Of a DNA stretch of 64,000 bases, positions 45,363 to 59,039 are shown piece after piece (position 1 is the first letter of the stretch; each line of letters opens with the position of its first letter). The stretch lies in contig NW_019775841.1 in assembly GCF_001039355.2 (NCBI RefSeq), positions 14,454-78,453 on the forward strand, given 5' to 3'. Below the pieces are notes generated by a model that saw nothing but the letters and a program-made list of their open reading frames with translations, had not been told where the DNA came from and searched no databases. The position numbers and the translations under genes were made by a program. Source of the stretch: Lingula anatina (taxonomy: Eukaryota > Brachiopoda > Lingulata > Lingulida > Lingulidae).

Positions 45363-48300
45363 TCACAGCTTGGCTTTTTTCGGCTGTAGCGCCCTCTTTC
45401 GCAATTCTTCGCGTAGAACTCTACGCAGGATTTTCCCGCTTGCAGTCTTTGGAATTTCCTTGACTATCTCAACTCCGCCTCGAGGGCGCTTAATGGGGGC
45501 AACTTTGGCTGAAATATAAATTATATTTTACAAAAAAAAAACACGTAAGAAACTATCCAACATAGACCAACTGAACATATAAATTAAAAATCTAAATAAA
45601 GAGAGATAGCAATCTGTAATAAAACTTTGTACATTGTACATAATTTGAATAATCTGGAAAAAAAACTTCCGTAATAAAAGTACTTAAAGAGAAGAAGAAG
45701 AAAATGTTTATCAAAGTTACCTGCTAAAAAATTAGCAATCTCCGTTTCAGTGGCTGTCTGTCCCGGTTTGAGGACAATGAACGCCATGGGCAGCTCTCCG
45801 GCGTCTTCGTCAGGACATCCAACTACCGCAGCGTCCGCTACGGCAGGGTGCGATAACAACAAGCCCTCTAGCTCTGCTGGTGCTACCTAACGGGTATAAA
45901 AGAATATAGTCACTATTTTAGTAGGTCAAATATGAGCACAGTAATTAGAAATGCTTTGATCTCATTCTCAGTATTTCTCCTTTTAACTCAGAATTTAACG
46001 AATAAATAGTCCGTTATAAGGCACAGAATTACCTGGAACCCTTTGTATTTGATAAATTCTTTGATTCTGTCGATGACGTAAATGTTTTGGTCTTCGTCAT
46101 AGTGGCCCATGTCACCTTAAATATTATTATTACAGGACAATAACATGTATAATAATAAGAGGTAGAAATTCACGTTGATAACTTTATTATAAAAACGTTA
46201 CATAAATAGAGAGAAAGAACAAAATTAAAATTAAGTAGAGAGTGTCGTTATCTAAATAACTCGCTAATGAGATAAAATATCGTACAATTTATAAACACAC
46301 GAAAAATACAGTCTGACTACCCCAAACGAAGCAACGAAAGCGGTTGCTGCAGATACCGGCGCAGACAGCGAGTCCTGTGCTGAGCTACTTCTCTCAACTC
46401 ATGCTATCAGACTTCCAAATGAAGGTGACACGCGTTCTGACCTCAGAGAGTAAGCACCTGTATATAAGGCCGTCGTGTGCGCCGGGCAGATATAACACCC
46501 TATCCCATCACGACCCTACAGAATGTTGCTGAGGTAACTTACCGCTGTGAAACCACCCCTCCTCGTCAATGGCGGCAGCCGTGGCTTCGGGATTGTTCAG
46601 ATAGCCTTTGAAGATTTGACATCCGCGGAAGCAAAGTTCGCCATCTTGGTTTGGACCGAGTTCCTTTCCAGATTGCGGATCTAAAACCTGAGCGAAGGGA
46701 TAATTAAGTAGCGAAAAAGTGAAATTTTGTTCTTATATTTTGTACCATTTATTACAATGTTGTTTATTATTATTTAACACATGGATCATATCGCATACCA
46801 CAAAGTATTGAAAGTCCTGAGTTCATAAACAAATAGGTTTTTGCACAATCATTTTTATTGTAATCCCAATGTATATTTTGTTTGCAGAAGGGAGTATGAC
46901 TAGTTAAAAGTAATTTGTCTCGCTTTCCTTGACTCCCCTACTAGTAAATATGTGTAGCTACGTGTGTGTGTGTGTGTGTGTGTGTGTGAGGAGAGAGAGA
47001 GGGGGTGAGGGATAGTGAGAGAGCTTTTTCGAGCAGTAGCAGTGGACGCAAACATTCACCTTACACTCCGTGCTTGCAACCAAAACCCCAGCAGAACCGG
47101 TCCGAAACGTACGCACGTCTCGCGGAGGCATGGACCAGACCCCCTCTGTCGCTCCATACCCTGAATTTATAGATAAGTGCATTCATAGTACTTAGGTTTT
47201 TAATTAGGACACATTCCCATACCCTGAATTTATAGATAAGTGCATTCATAGTACTTAGGTTTTTAATTAGGACACATTCCCATACCCTGAATTTATAGAT
47301 AAGTGCATTTATAGTACTTAGGTTTTAAATTAGGACACATTCCCATTGAAAATATTGGTCTCCATAAATCGATCCGGTGACTGTCGCTGAATGCAATCAG
47401 AATAACAGAATGACACACCTCTCGTTTCAACGTTCTCCAATGATTTTACTCGCCACAAAAAGCAGGCTTGTAAATCTGTTAAAATGATTGGGAATGGGCC
47501 CTTATATTTATCCATGCCATTTTGTTATGCAGTTGTTATTAATGGGCGAGGTTGCTTTTAGGACTCATTCCCAATGAAACTATTGTTCTCCATCTCCGTC
47601 TATGGATCCAACTCCGCGGGAACTCTCGCTGAAGCTTTAGACTATACAATAGGAACAAGCTAAGTAGCCTTTATAATGCAGTAGAAAATAGTATCAAATC
47701 GGTGAAATAACGTTACTTTAAATAGTGACTTGAGTAACCACGTGTGAGACATTCAATAATCTTTGAATAACAAAGCAGGGTATAAAACCAAGTACCTTGT
47801 ACAAGTTTGCATGTCTTCAGACGCGATTCCAGTTTTTGTTTCATATCCTTGCCCAATGGCGCAGCCCCTGACATGATTACTTCAACACAGGAGAGGTCGT
47901 ATTTGTCAACCAATGGGTGTTTGGCTAGCATGTCGACTATGGGAGGAACCACGGGAAGAAAGCGTATCTAGGTATAGAGCGTAATTAAATAGGTTCAGAA
48001 TGCCTTCTGACCTTTTTGGTTTGCGATGGTCGACGTTAGTTCATGTCAATTGTGCAGTGCAGCCCAAATGAACAATTAAGTAGGTGTGTAAGTAGCCGGT
48101 AACAACACACATTTTTGATTATCAACATGAAAATGAGTATTCAAAATTTAAAATTTTCTTATTTGAAACCGAGGTGATAAATCTATCCGAGAGAGGTTAA
48201 GTTAACTCACTTTGTATTTTTCGATGCTGGCAAGAAATCCTTCAAAATCGAATTTCCTCATGCAAACAACTTTCTTTCGGTATTTTAAACCACCAAGGAG

Positions 48301-50656
48301 AATAAGTATCATCCCAAAAACGTGAAAGAAAGGCAAAAATCCAAGAAAACCGTCAACTCCCGGGCGCCCATAGGACAAGAGGTCTCTGAAAACATGTATA
48401 TTGTTGCTGAAATAAGTGTGGCGGAAAATAATATATTTGAGGTAGATAGTTTTTGTGACTAAAATATCAAAGACATCTGGTATCCAAAAATTCGTATAAT
48501 ATACGAGGGGAAAATTTAACTATATACAAATGTATTGAAATCATCTGGAAATTCATAGTCGGTTGAACAAAATTAATGCGAGCGAGCGACCTAGCAAGTG
48601 AAAGAGAGCTACATAGAGGGAGGAACAAAAAGAGACCCAGACAATTGTAATATAACAGAAACCTAGAAAATAGTGATTGATACAATGATTTCCCCTTACT
48701 TCATTTGTAGCAGATCCCCCACTATGTTACGATGTGTATGCATGACGCCTTTCGGTAGGCCTGTCGTGCCACTAGAGAAGAGGATAACAGCGACCTCTTG
48801 CGGCGATATCTTTACGTCACTTGGGAAGGCATGGCCGTCGTCTTGAAGTAAGGCATCGACTGATGTACATCCCGGGGCGTGTCCAAATACGTAAACTTTC
48901 TTGAAAATCAAAAAAATTATTTTTGGAAAATGGATAGATGCTAACGCATATTGCTTTGAATTGAATCTTGTACGTACAGGGTATGTACCCAATGAGGGTG
49001 CATAACTGGTGGCACATCAAAAATTAAAGACACCAAGTGCCCTTTTCTCTTAACTCCTCTTTGCTCTGTAAAAATTTATCAAAAAAAAAACTAATTTCAT
49101 TGGAACAGCGCCCTTAAAATAAAACAATAATAACGTCAAAAATTCATAGAAAATTTAAATTTTAACTGGCAACACTGATTGTGTACCTTAATTTCATTTT
49201 CTGAGGCAGCTTGGAGAGCTTTCCCTGCGGTTTCTGGTGTTGCCATTATATACTGTGGTCTGACAATCTGGAGTTGCTTACTTAGTTCATCTTACCATGA
49301 AAAATTTAATATGACATCTATAATATATAGATGGAACTTAGGCCACCAAAATTTTTAAGCCTCAGTGAAAGGACTGAATTTTTTTTTTAATCGCAAAAAT
49401 ACCATCCAGTCCTTCGTCCTTTTATGATACAGATATTAGCGTATATATTTCTACAAATCCAAAAATAATTAAAAGTATATAATAATAGTTAAACGACCTG
49501 TTTTATAGCCAAAACTAGCGTTTACTGAAAAATGTTCACACGTTTTCTCACCCTTGGTATATGAAGGGTTGGTAGTGGTGATGACCCCTCCAACCGAGAG
49601 AACCCCCAACACGATTAAACCATACTCGGGGGAGTTCGAACTGTACATGCACACGATTTCCCCCTTCTTGAACCCCAACCGCGTGAGCGCGCTGCCGATT
49701 CTGCGCACTTTGTCCTTGACGTCAGCAAACGTGAATCTCGTATCGGTCTTGGCGTCAACCTTCATGTAAAAAATGGGGGTGTTATAAGGCAAAATTAAAT
49801 ATGATACTATTTATTTGCAGACACAAGCATTTTACTGCAAAGGGAGGGAGGGGATAAACCAAATCATTTTGCGACATTCATCATTCTTGAAAAATAAAAA
49901 ATATATATCATAAAAAACTTGGCATCAAGGTCTCATATCCCATTTTAAGCACAATTTCACTTCGGTGCGGAATTTAATTAAATATTATGCAATCTCCCTA
50001 AAAGGTTCGTACTTTTTCAATCAATAATTAACCAATGCTGATGAGGTCAAAATGCACTGCAAGTTACATGTTTATTCAACCAACTCAACGTTTTGATATA
50101 AAAGTAGCATTTCATATACCCCTTCCCTTTGCTGGAGAGAATATTACTTGCAGCTGTACGTGTTCACAACAGAAACATAAAAAACCCTTAACCTCACATT
50201 TTGCTCAGATTTGTCGGCTAGCATGCACCATTCGTTCCACTCCCCAAATGCGGTTAATTACTAGGGCTCGTATTAGGTGAAATGGAAGATCCATTGACAA
50301 CACTTTTTTAAGTAGTAGTAGTAACCTGTAAATATCTTAGCTATTGCAATAGCTACTGTAACACTTTACAACGGCGTCTGTTAATGTCTGACCTAAATAA
50401 GTGAAGTTTTTATAAGCTGACGTAAACCATATATAAACACAATTGTGTACTTCATACTATAAAATAATGCAGCACATTTAGGGCAAATATTTCTTGTCCT
50501 ATTACCCAAGTTGCTTAATGGATATTTTGAGAGAGAGAAAGAGAGAGAGATTACCAAGGCCACGCAGTCTGCATACAGATCTATATCATCCAGTAAATAT
50601 GTCGCCACATCCACCTCGGGTACCGTGATTTCAGGCAGCCTGCTACGAATTCCCAT
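45363..50656 (-). CDS. Luciferase/4-coumarate-CoA-ligase-like acyl-adenylating enzyme, unit 2
   Basis: Eleven exons: 50656-50555, 49759-49552, 49290-49187, 48899-48700, 48385-48211, 47967-47796, 47160-47060, 46687-46543, 46115-46033, 45886-45721, 45508-45363. Together 1,602 nt, 533 residues, all phases matching. Class I adenylate-forming enzyme: it activates a carboxylic acid as acyl-AMP and normally transfers it to CoA. Motifs are [10 protein letters not shown] (P-loop), FFHVFG (the His matching firefly luciferase His245), [21 protein letters not shown] and the catalytic Lys in PKTASGK. The C-terminus AKL is a peroxisomal PTS1 variant. The acyl-pocket exon reads [12 protein letters not shown], two residues shorter than its neighbours ([14 protein letters not shown]). 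The substrate is unknown; luciferase activity is not implied. Confidence 0.88.
46964..47015. repeat. (TG)n/(GA)n microsatellite in intron 7 of unit 2
   Basis: Alternating TG units followed by a GA-rich tract, just beyond the YGATE exon. Confidence 0.8.
47155..47345. repeat. 63-bp tandem repeat, three copies, carrying a splice acceptor
   Basis: Units begin at about 47155, 47218 and 47281 ('cataccctgaatttatagat'). On the transcript each unit supplies AAATTCAG followed by GGTATGG, the exact 3' splice site and first bases of the YGATE exon of unit 2. The unit closest to the exon is the functional one. The other two would lead to an in-frame stop. Confidence 0.9.
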
Positions 50657-51668
50657 CGTCTCTTCAGCTCACAATACAAAAACAGCTTACAAAACGTCTT
50701 CACAATAGTATTTCAACAGTTCAGGACCAGTATGTGTCTCGTCTGCTATCGCGACATCTATTTTACAAACAAACCAACTTTATACAACTTACACGATTTG
50801 GTAATTTGGTAATAAATCAAATTTCTGGCGGCGCAATTGCTATTTTTAAAGTAACATTAATTTAATACGTGGGTAGGTAAATAAAATAATCTTTGAAAAG
50901 GTGTCTTTCTGAGAGGAAATTTGATGCTGGACACAGATTTGACAACCATTTATTTTTACAATTATCAGGTCGGTAAATTTGACAATTTTCAAAATGGCAG
51001 ACAAAAGGGTCCACCAAAAGTGTCATCAAACACATTTAAAGGCACTACAGTGTGCCGTATGTCTTTTCTTATGTTTTAGGGTCGCCATTTCTGATGTACA
51101 TGTAGCTACTGCTATTGGTACATTTCAGAGGGAGTTCAGTTACTGGTAATTATGTAACGTGTGTAACAAGAGTTTAGTTAAATTGAAAGTGCTGAACAAC
51201 TGAATCAATATCAAAAGCCATTTGTCCTACAGCGGTGTTCAACAGGCATATCTCTCCACACCCAGCTCTTGGACAAATCTATCGTGATGCTAGTATCGTC
51301 CACTCTAATTTATATGGGAGAAATGACAATGCGTACAACTTAATAGGGGAGTTGAGTGACCCGCTGTACATATTAAAAAACAGACCATGAGCATTAGAGC
51401 TTGATAAGGAAAATTTTAATTTTCCTAGAATTGGCAACATTTACTCCTAGTCGCCAAGGCGTGTCACGCACAATACAAAACCATGTACAGAATTGTGATC
51501 CACTCGTGACTCGGTTCTAGGTTTCTTGTTTTTGAGTCACACGTTACAGGAAAAGAGAAAGTGACGTTGCTGTGAGCAGTGCATCGTCATATGTCCATGC
51601 TTTATTAATAATCGTTTTATGAGCCATCTCTGAAGATTGTATCAATTAAAAAAACAAAGTTTACAATA
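50657..51668. promoter_or_regulatory. Upstream region of unit 2
   Basis: Contains one copy of the 250-bp upstream module (50822-51075) and one member of the dispersed intergenic repeat (51230-51540). No TATA box can be asserted. The 3' UTR of unit 3 must end within its right part. Confidence 0.4.
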
Positions 51669-54600
51669 TCATAGCTTGGATTTTTTCAGCTGCAACGCCC
51701 TCTTTCGCAATTCTTCACTTAGAACTCTACGCAGAATTTTCCCGCTTGCAGTCTTTGGAATTTCCTGGGCAATCTCAACTCCACCTCGAAGGCGCTTTAT
51801 CGGGGCAACTTTGGCTGAAATATATATAATATTTTACAAATACCATATTAGACGCCATATACAGACTTGACATTTAATATGGAATATTTCAGTTTCGAAG
51901 GTATGCCTAGGTAAAAATTCGTTCTTTTTTCAAAACACTCCTATCTCTTATAGGATTTGTGAATGGAGAAGTGTGTAGTCAGGTGTATCGCTACCAATTA
52001 ACTGACTTCCATGTCTGTTGCACTGATACTTTATGTAAAATGCGGTGATTTAATTGGGTAGTGTTCCTTTGGGCTGGTCAATGCTTGGCTTAGGCAAATC
52101 TTGGTTCTGTCAAAAAAGTATCCGTATGTCGGCAACTATTCCAAAGAAGAATTTGAAATTTTGCATGCAAGCGGTCAGTTTTGCAGTGCGTAAAATGAGC
52201 TAATGAGTGCTTTATAAATTTGTAAATTTGTGGCAGAATGGCGCGAAAAAGACACACATTACCAGACAGATTACAGCGCCAAACGGAACGGTCCGCACAG
52301 TTTTATAGAGTAATGCCCAGACTGATGTAACTACACAGAGGTCACACCCAATGCATCGAAATCTTATCTCCAGGGTACAGGACGCACTGTCTTTCGGGAT
52401 ACGCTGCTGCAACTAAACAAAAGCCACCCAGTCTGTTCAGAACGAGGGGTAAATTGCCACCAAAATGCGTTTTTCAAGGCCCTTAACGAGCACCAAACTG
52501 GTTTTAGCAGGTTAGAATACCAGATGACCTGCGAGGTACCCACTGTAAACAGCAAAACATCGTCGTCTGTTTCCCTAATGAATTGGGGGCCATGACCGTT
52601 TCTGGGTTGAACACTGAAACCGCGTGGCTTTCTTTATTGAGGTCAGATTTCACCTGTACCTCCCAGCTAGTCAAAACAGAGTTTACAGACATCCAGAAGA
52701 GGCCTACGACGAAGCATGTACCGCGTGTAAAGTGACACGGGTCATTGACAGCGTCAGTATTTGGAGTGGATACCACATTGGTGCCAAAACACCAATGGTA
52801 GTCATTGACGAAAACCTGAACCAGATCAAATAAAGGAATAATCTGGGAACCACTTGACTATCATTTGATAAGGGGCACCTTAGGAACAATTTTAGGTTGC
52901 ACGGTCAGATTGCCAGTTCACACAGAGCACTTTTAATAGCAGATAACTTACAGAACCAAGGGAATGAGCAGCTACCCTGGTCATCAAAATCGCCACATTT
53001 GAACCGCATAGACAATATGTGGGTAAGCCATTACTCGCCGAATCAACTGCTTACATGCCCTACATCAAAACTGGACCAAATTGGACAATTTTGGACCGAT
53101 GCCTGGAATAATATTCCAGATTGAACTCTAAAAACTTTTCCCAAGGAATGCCTTGCCGCTTGAGAGCGCTGGTAACAGACAGAAGAGGCCAGGCGTAACA
53201 GCAACCGTTACTATGACTACACACTGACATGAGGGTCCATTGTGTAGCGTATAACTCTTTTACAGACGATAATTTTGAAAACATAGAGATCCAAAATATC
53301 TCTTTTAATGGATGTCGTATGACATAGAATAGGCAATGTATTTCTGTTTGCCTCACTGTCGAATTCAACCAATGAGCTGGTGTCAGCATGACATCAAAGA
53401 GATAATTTAAAGTTATTAAAACACGATTTTAATCCTTATCTTCATTTATCAGTCAGCAAAATAGCAAAAAACTGATGAAAAATGACTTGGAAAAAAATAT
53501 TCCATATTAAATGTCAAGTCTGTATAATGCCAAACATAGACGGTTCAACACATAAATGAAAAAAAAACTATAGATGTTTTAACAAAAGCCAAAGAAGTTC
53601 CACTTTTATAGAGATAACAATCTGTGTAACAACTTTATAGATGATACATTACAAAATTACAAAAAAAAAAAACATAACTTTCGTTATGAAAGTAACTAAT
53701 GAGAAGAAGAAAATGTTTATCAGAGTTACCTGCTAAAAAATTAGCAATCTCCGTTTCAGTGGCTGTCTGTCCCGGTTTTAGGACTATGAACGCCATGGGC
53801 AGCTCTCCGGCGTCTTCGTCAGGACGTCCAACTACCGCAACGTCTGCTACGGCATGGTGCGTTAACAACAAGCCCTCTAGCTCTGCTGGTGCCACCTGAC
53901 GGGTATAAAAGAATGTAGTCACAATTTTAGTAGGTTAAATATGAGCACGGTAATAGGAAATGCACTTGATCTCGTCTTGAGTAGTTTCTAATTATAACTT
54001 CACATTTTACAATTGAATAACCCTTCATTGGGTGCAAAATTACCTGGAACCCTTTGTACTTGATAAATTCTTTGATTCTGTCGATGACGTAAATGTTCTG
54101 GTCTTCGTCATAGTGGCCGATGTCACCTAAAATATTATTATCATGGGGCGATAACATGTAAAATAATAAGAGGAAGAAAATTAGATCATATACATTTATT
54201 ATAAAAACTATATAAATACAGATTGCTTGCTGAAAATTAATGTCTAGTATTGAAAAACAAAATGGTAACTTTTCTAGAGTACTTGTCTGACGTTTTTTTC
54301 TAAATAACTCTCTTGTGAGATAACATATCGTAAAATCTATATACACATGAAAAAATGCAATCCGACTACCCCAACGAGGCAACAAAAGCGGTTGCTGCAG
54401 ATACCGGCGCAGACGGCAAGTCAAGTGCTGAGCTACCTCCCTCAACTCATGCTCTCATATTTCCAAATGAATATGACACGCGTTCTGACCTGACTTCTCT
54501 GGGAGTAAATACGAGTGTTTTGGGCTGTAGTGTGCGTCGGGCAGATAAACAATGTAACACCCTCCCCCATTACGGCCCTACAGAGAGTTGTTGAGGTAAC

Positions 54601-54996
54601 ATACCGCTGTGAAACCACCCCTCCTTATCAATGGCAGCAGCCGTGGCTTCGGGATTGTTTAGGTAGCCTTTGAAGATTTGACATCCGCGGAAGCAAAGTT
54701 CGCCATCTTGGTTTGGACCCAGTTCCCTTCCGGATTGCGGGTCTAAAACCTGAGGGAAAAATTACTTGTCAAAAGAGAAGTGTAATTATTAACTTTTCTT
54801 AATATTTGCTATAATTTTTTTTACAAAAAGATCAATTAAATGCAGTGCAGTAATCATCTGCACAAACATTTCACCAATAAAAATGTATTTTGTTCGCAAG
54901 GGGGGGTGGTAGGAGTAGTTAAAAGCTTTTTGTTCCGTATTCCGTGTTCCTCCTCAGTGAACCGCCTTACTAGTAACTTCTTTTTTTGCGTGTGTG

Positions 54997-55033
<37 letters not shown>

Positions 55034-58000
55034 CACCTTACACTCTGTGCTTGCAACCAAAACGCCGACAGAACCGGACCGAAACGTTCGCACGTCTGAT
55101 TGAGGCAAGGAACACGCCGGGCTGGCTTCTGTGGCACCATACCCTAAATTTATAAGTACATTCCTAGTACATATTAGGATGTATGTAAGTAAGTTACACA
55201 TACACAGCATACATGTTCATGTACCTCGTTGATTCACTCAAACCATTGTATTTTGCAGTTGCATATGCGCTTGTTTGCTTGTACTGTGATATACACGTCC
55301 CTACTTGTCCTATCATAATAATATATTATCGAAGACATTCCGTGAGTTAGAGTAAAATTCCAGTAAAATGTCATTCACGCCAGTACTATTTATACGTGTA
55401 CCTTTAATTTCATGTGGCAAAAATAGAAAAGCACTCAGAAAGCCCATGCTTCAAGCAATGCAGCGCAATTCTCGTTATAAGTTGACGAATGACAAATTTA
55501 ATCGATTCTAAGTTAGCCCAAAATTTATAAAAATTCGTCAATAGCTTCTTAAGTTACACAGTTCACTAACGAAGCAGCAAAGGCAAAAACATAAGCTCCT
55601 TGGCGGAGGTAAAATAGACTTCTAGGCTATTGCTAGTTTGTATGATACCGTGCAGAATAGCATCAAATCGATGAAATAACGGTGCGTTTCAACAGTGAAC
55701 TACACAAGAACATGTGAGAGTTAAAAAACAGTAATATTTAATAGTTTTGAATAATAAATGTAAAAATGGTACAAAACACAATACCTTGTACAACTTTGCA
55801 TGTCTTCAGACGCGATTCCAGTTTCTGTTCAATATCCTTGCCCAATGGCGCAGCCCCTGACATAATTACTTCGACACAGGAGAGGTCGTATTTGTCAACC
55901 AATGGGTGTTTAGTTAGCATCACAGCTATGGGAGGAACCACTAGCAGGTAGCGGATCTAGGTATACAGAGTATAACTGAATAGATGGTTGACGTTATTCC
56001 CTGGCATTTTGGGGTCGCAGCCCGAATGAGTGTGAGCAGCGTTGGTAACGACACACATTTTTGATAATCAATGTGAAAATAATTATTTAAGAATTAAATT
56101 TTTCTGTTTCCAAACGGAATTGATAAATCTACAGGAGAGAGAGAAAGAGAGAGGGAGGTGAGGCAAAGTTACCTTGTATTTTTCGATGCAAGCAAGAAAT
56201 GTTTCAAAATCGAATTTCTGCATGCAAACAACTTTTTGTCGGGTTTTTAAACCACCGAAGAGAATAAGTATCAGCCCAAAGACGTGAAAGAAAGGCACGA
56301 ATCCTAGAAAACCGTCGACTCCCGGGCGTCCATAGGACAAGAAATCTCTGAAAACATATAATGTGTCATAAATATATGTGGCGGTAAAGAATATATGTAC
56401 GTGTGGGATGTACAATTTTTGTAAGTAAAAATACCAAAGACAGCTTGGGATGTACAATTTTGGTAAGTTAAAGTGCCAAATACAGCATGTATTCCAAAAT
56501 TACTCTACAATAATAGGAAAGAAAAGAAAAATACAAAGGTCCTCAGAAGCATTTGAAAATTTATGGATGGCTGAAAATTTTGAATGCCAGCGAGAGAGCG
56601 AGCAAGCACAGAAAGCTAGAATGAGGAAGAGAGAAAAATAGACCCTTACAATTGTAACATTGCATTTACCTAGAATACAAACATTGACAATCTAATCGCC
56701 TTTTAATTGCCCCTTACTTCATTTGTACAAGATTCCCCACTATGTTACGATGGGTGAGCATGACGCCTTTAGGTAGGCCTGTCGTGCCACTGGAAAAGAG
56801 GATGATAGCGACCTCTTGCGATGAGATATTTACGCCATTGGGAAAGGCATGGCCGTCGTCTCGAAGCAAGTCGTCGACTGTCTTACATCCGGGGGCGTTT
56901 CCGAATACGTAAACATTCTTGAAAGTAAGTTATGTATTTGTCTTGAAATAGTTATTTACAAACATTAATTGCTTATAATAATCTAATTTTCGGTAGCCCA
57001 CTAAACTTTGAAGGAAAGCCAAAATTTCACAAAAAAAATTAAAAATTAAAAATAGAAAACATTTATGTTTGTATGTACCTTAATTCCATTTTCTGAAGCA
57101 GCTTGCAGTGCTTTCTCTGCGGTTTCTGATGCAGCCATTAAATACTGTGGTCTGACAATCTGGAGTTGCTTACTTAGTTCATCTTACCATGAAAAATTAA
57201 AAATGACATCCATAATTTAGAGATACTTGGGCCGCCAAATTTTTGCGACATAATGAAAAGAACAGAAAACGTATAAAAAGACCAAAAACGCAAAACCCTC
57301 ATCCAGGCGTAAGTCATTTTTTAAAATACAGATATATAAATTTTCACCAGTGTAAATTCACTAATTACACGGAATTAATGGTAATATTTGAACGGCTTAT
57401 AGTTATTATTTTTATTTATTTATTTATTTATTTTGCCTTAAGTGGTGTTAAATTAAAAATATTCACATCATTATTCATCATATATATCACATATATTCAT
57501 CGTCTCACCCTTGGTGTATGTAGGGTTGCTAGTGGTGATGACCCCTCCGACCGAGAGAACCCCCAACACGATTAAACCATACTCGGGGGAGTTCGAACTG
57601 TACATGCACACGATGTCCCCCTTCTTGAACCCCAACCGCGTGAGCGCGCTGCCGATTCTGCGCACCTTGTCCTTGACGTCAGCAAACGTGAATCTCGTAT
57701 CGGTCTTGGCGTCAACCTTCACGTAGAGAATGAGGATGTTATAAAGTAAAGTAAAATATGGTGTTTTTCATTTGTAGAGAACAGCGTTTGACTGCAAAGC
57801 GAAGGAGAGATCAAAACCTCTTCATCATTCCTGCAAAACAAAAAGATAGAAAGAAAATGGATCCACCTGCTAGATAAATAACATTTTGAGTAGGCCTTAA
57901 AGCGATTAAGGCGCGGAATTAAAATAAATGTTATGTACTATCGCTACAAATGCGCAGCTTTCCTGATGTGCAGAAGTCCTGAAGTGTGCTGACATGGAAA

Positions 58001-58776
58001 TAGGGTCAACATAAAATGCAGTACTAGTTAAACTCAACCAGCTCAGCGTTTTGATATAAAGGTGGCGTTTGTCATCCATTTCATTTTGCTGGAGAGAATA
58101 TTAATGGCAATCTGTACATGTTCACGACAGAAACATTAAAAACCCTTGACCTCATTTTCCGCTCAGATTCGTCGCCTAAAACTCACAATTCAAGCGATTC
58201 GTTCCACTTCATGAACTCGGTACTAGTAATCGCTTACCGGGGCTTGTATGAGGTGAAATGAATAAAGATGAACATGTGCCCCTAGCTTTCGAAACCCCTG
58301 GCAATATAAGCAACAGTGCATAAACATGCACAAACGTGACTACATCATCTTAACTCCAAACGCATTCACTTTCTCTCGCGTCACACACGCTTGGACGTTG
58401 GACAGATTGTACTACTAGTACATGAAGCTAAAGATACATAAATATCTAAGTCATTGGGATAGGTAGGCTACTGTTATGCCGCCTGTAAAGTAATGCATGA
58501 CCTAAATAAGTGAAGTTTTTTTATTATCTGACCTAAAAAATGTAAACACAATTGTGTACCTGATATTATTAAATAACACAGCACATTTAGAGCACCTATT
58601 CCTTCTGGTATTACCCAAATTACCTATCTAATGGATATTTTGGAGAGAGAGAGAGGGAGAGAGAGAGATATTACCAGGGCCACGCAGTCTGCATACAGAT
58701 CTATATCATCCAGTAAATAGGTGGCCACATCCACCTCCGGTACCGTGATTTCAGGCAGTCTGCTACGGATTCCCAT
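51669..58776 (-). CDS. Luciferase/4-coumarate-CoA-ligase-like acyl-adenylating enzyme, unit 3
   Basis: Eleven exons with the same phases as unit 2: 58776-58675, 57716-57509, 57182-57079, 56917-56718, 56347-56173, 55956-55785, 55143-55037, 54749-54605, 54126-54044, 53895-53730, 51814-51669. Together 1,608 nt, 535 residues. Motifs are intact: [57 protein letters not shown] and PKTASGK. It ends in the canonical peroxisomal signal SKL. The last intron holds a 1.66-kb Tc1 element on the opposite strand, making it 1.9 kb against about 210-230 bp in the other units. Splice borders on both sides are intact, so expression is plausible. Substrate unknown. Confidence 0.88.
51862..53522 (+). mobile_element. 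Tc1/mariner element with a TA target duplication (degraded transposase)
   Basis: Terminal inverted repeats of about 27 bp (CAGACTTGACATTTAATATG at the left, its complement at the right) are flanked by TA at 51860-51861 and 53523-53524. The plus strand encodes a broken transposase with recognisable blocks: FHLY and [14 protein letters not shown] around 52640-52820, [17 protein letters not shown] around 52970-53020, and AWNNIPD at 53100-53122. Catalytic Asp positions are damaged (SPH instead of SPD) and there are stops. The empty site is seen in unit 4 near 61165-61172. Confidence 0.92.
55003..55031. repeat. (GA)n next to a splice donor of unit 3
   Basis: On the transcript this is a (TC)n tract beginning 6 nt after the donor of the YGATE exon. 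Similar tracts lie at 50530-50550, 58645-58669, 56131-56157 and 63848-63871. Confidence 0.85.
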
Positions 58777-59039
58777 CGTCTCTTCTCCAGTTCACAATAA
58801 TACCAACACAGCTTACGAGACGTCTTCACAATGAATCCTTCACAATGACACTTGATAAATTCCGGACTAACATGTATAAATGTTCGTCTGTATTCGCGAC
58901 CAGTATTAATCAAACGAACCAACTTTATACACGATTCGGTGTCATATATCTGGTGACCCTATGGCTATTTTTAAAGTAACATAACTTAACATCGGGAAAC
59001 AACCATGAACAAGGGCTGACATAATGACGGGTTTACCTC
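58777..59039. other. Upstream region of unit 3
   Basis: Short upstream sequence that then joins intron DNA of the orphan exon fragment near 58990-59035. No full 250-bp upstream module here, only its edge (58965-58990). Confidence 0.4.

Noticed and set aside
47061-47249. 62-codon repeat-containing ORF
   Set aside because: Produced by the 63-bp tandem repeat, whose length is a multiple of three, and by the exon edge.
47155-47345. CRISPR-like spacing of repeats
   Set aside because: Units are directly adjacent without spacers, and the DNA is eukaryotic.
52212-52889. Minus-strand ORFs inside the Tc1 element
   Set aside because: Antisense shadows of the degraded plus-strand transposase.
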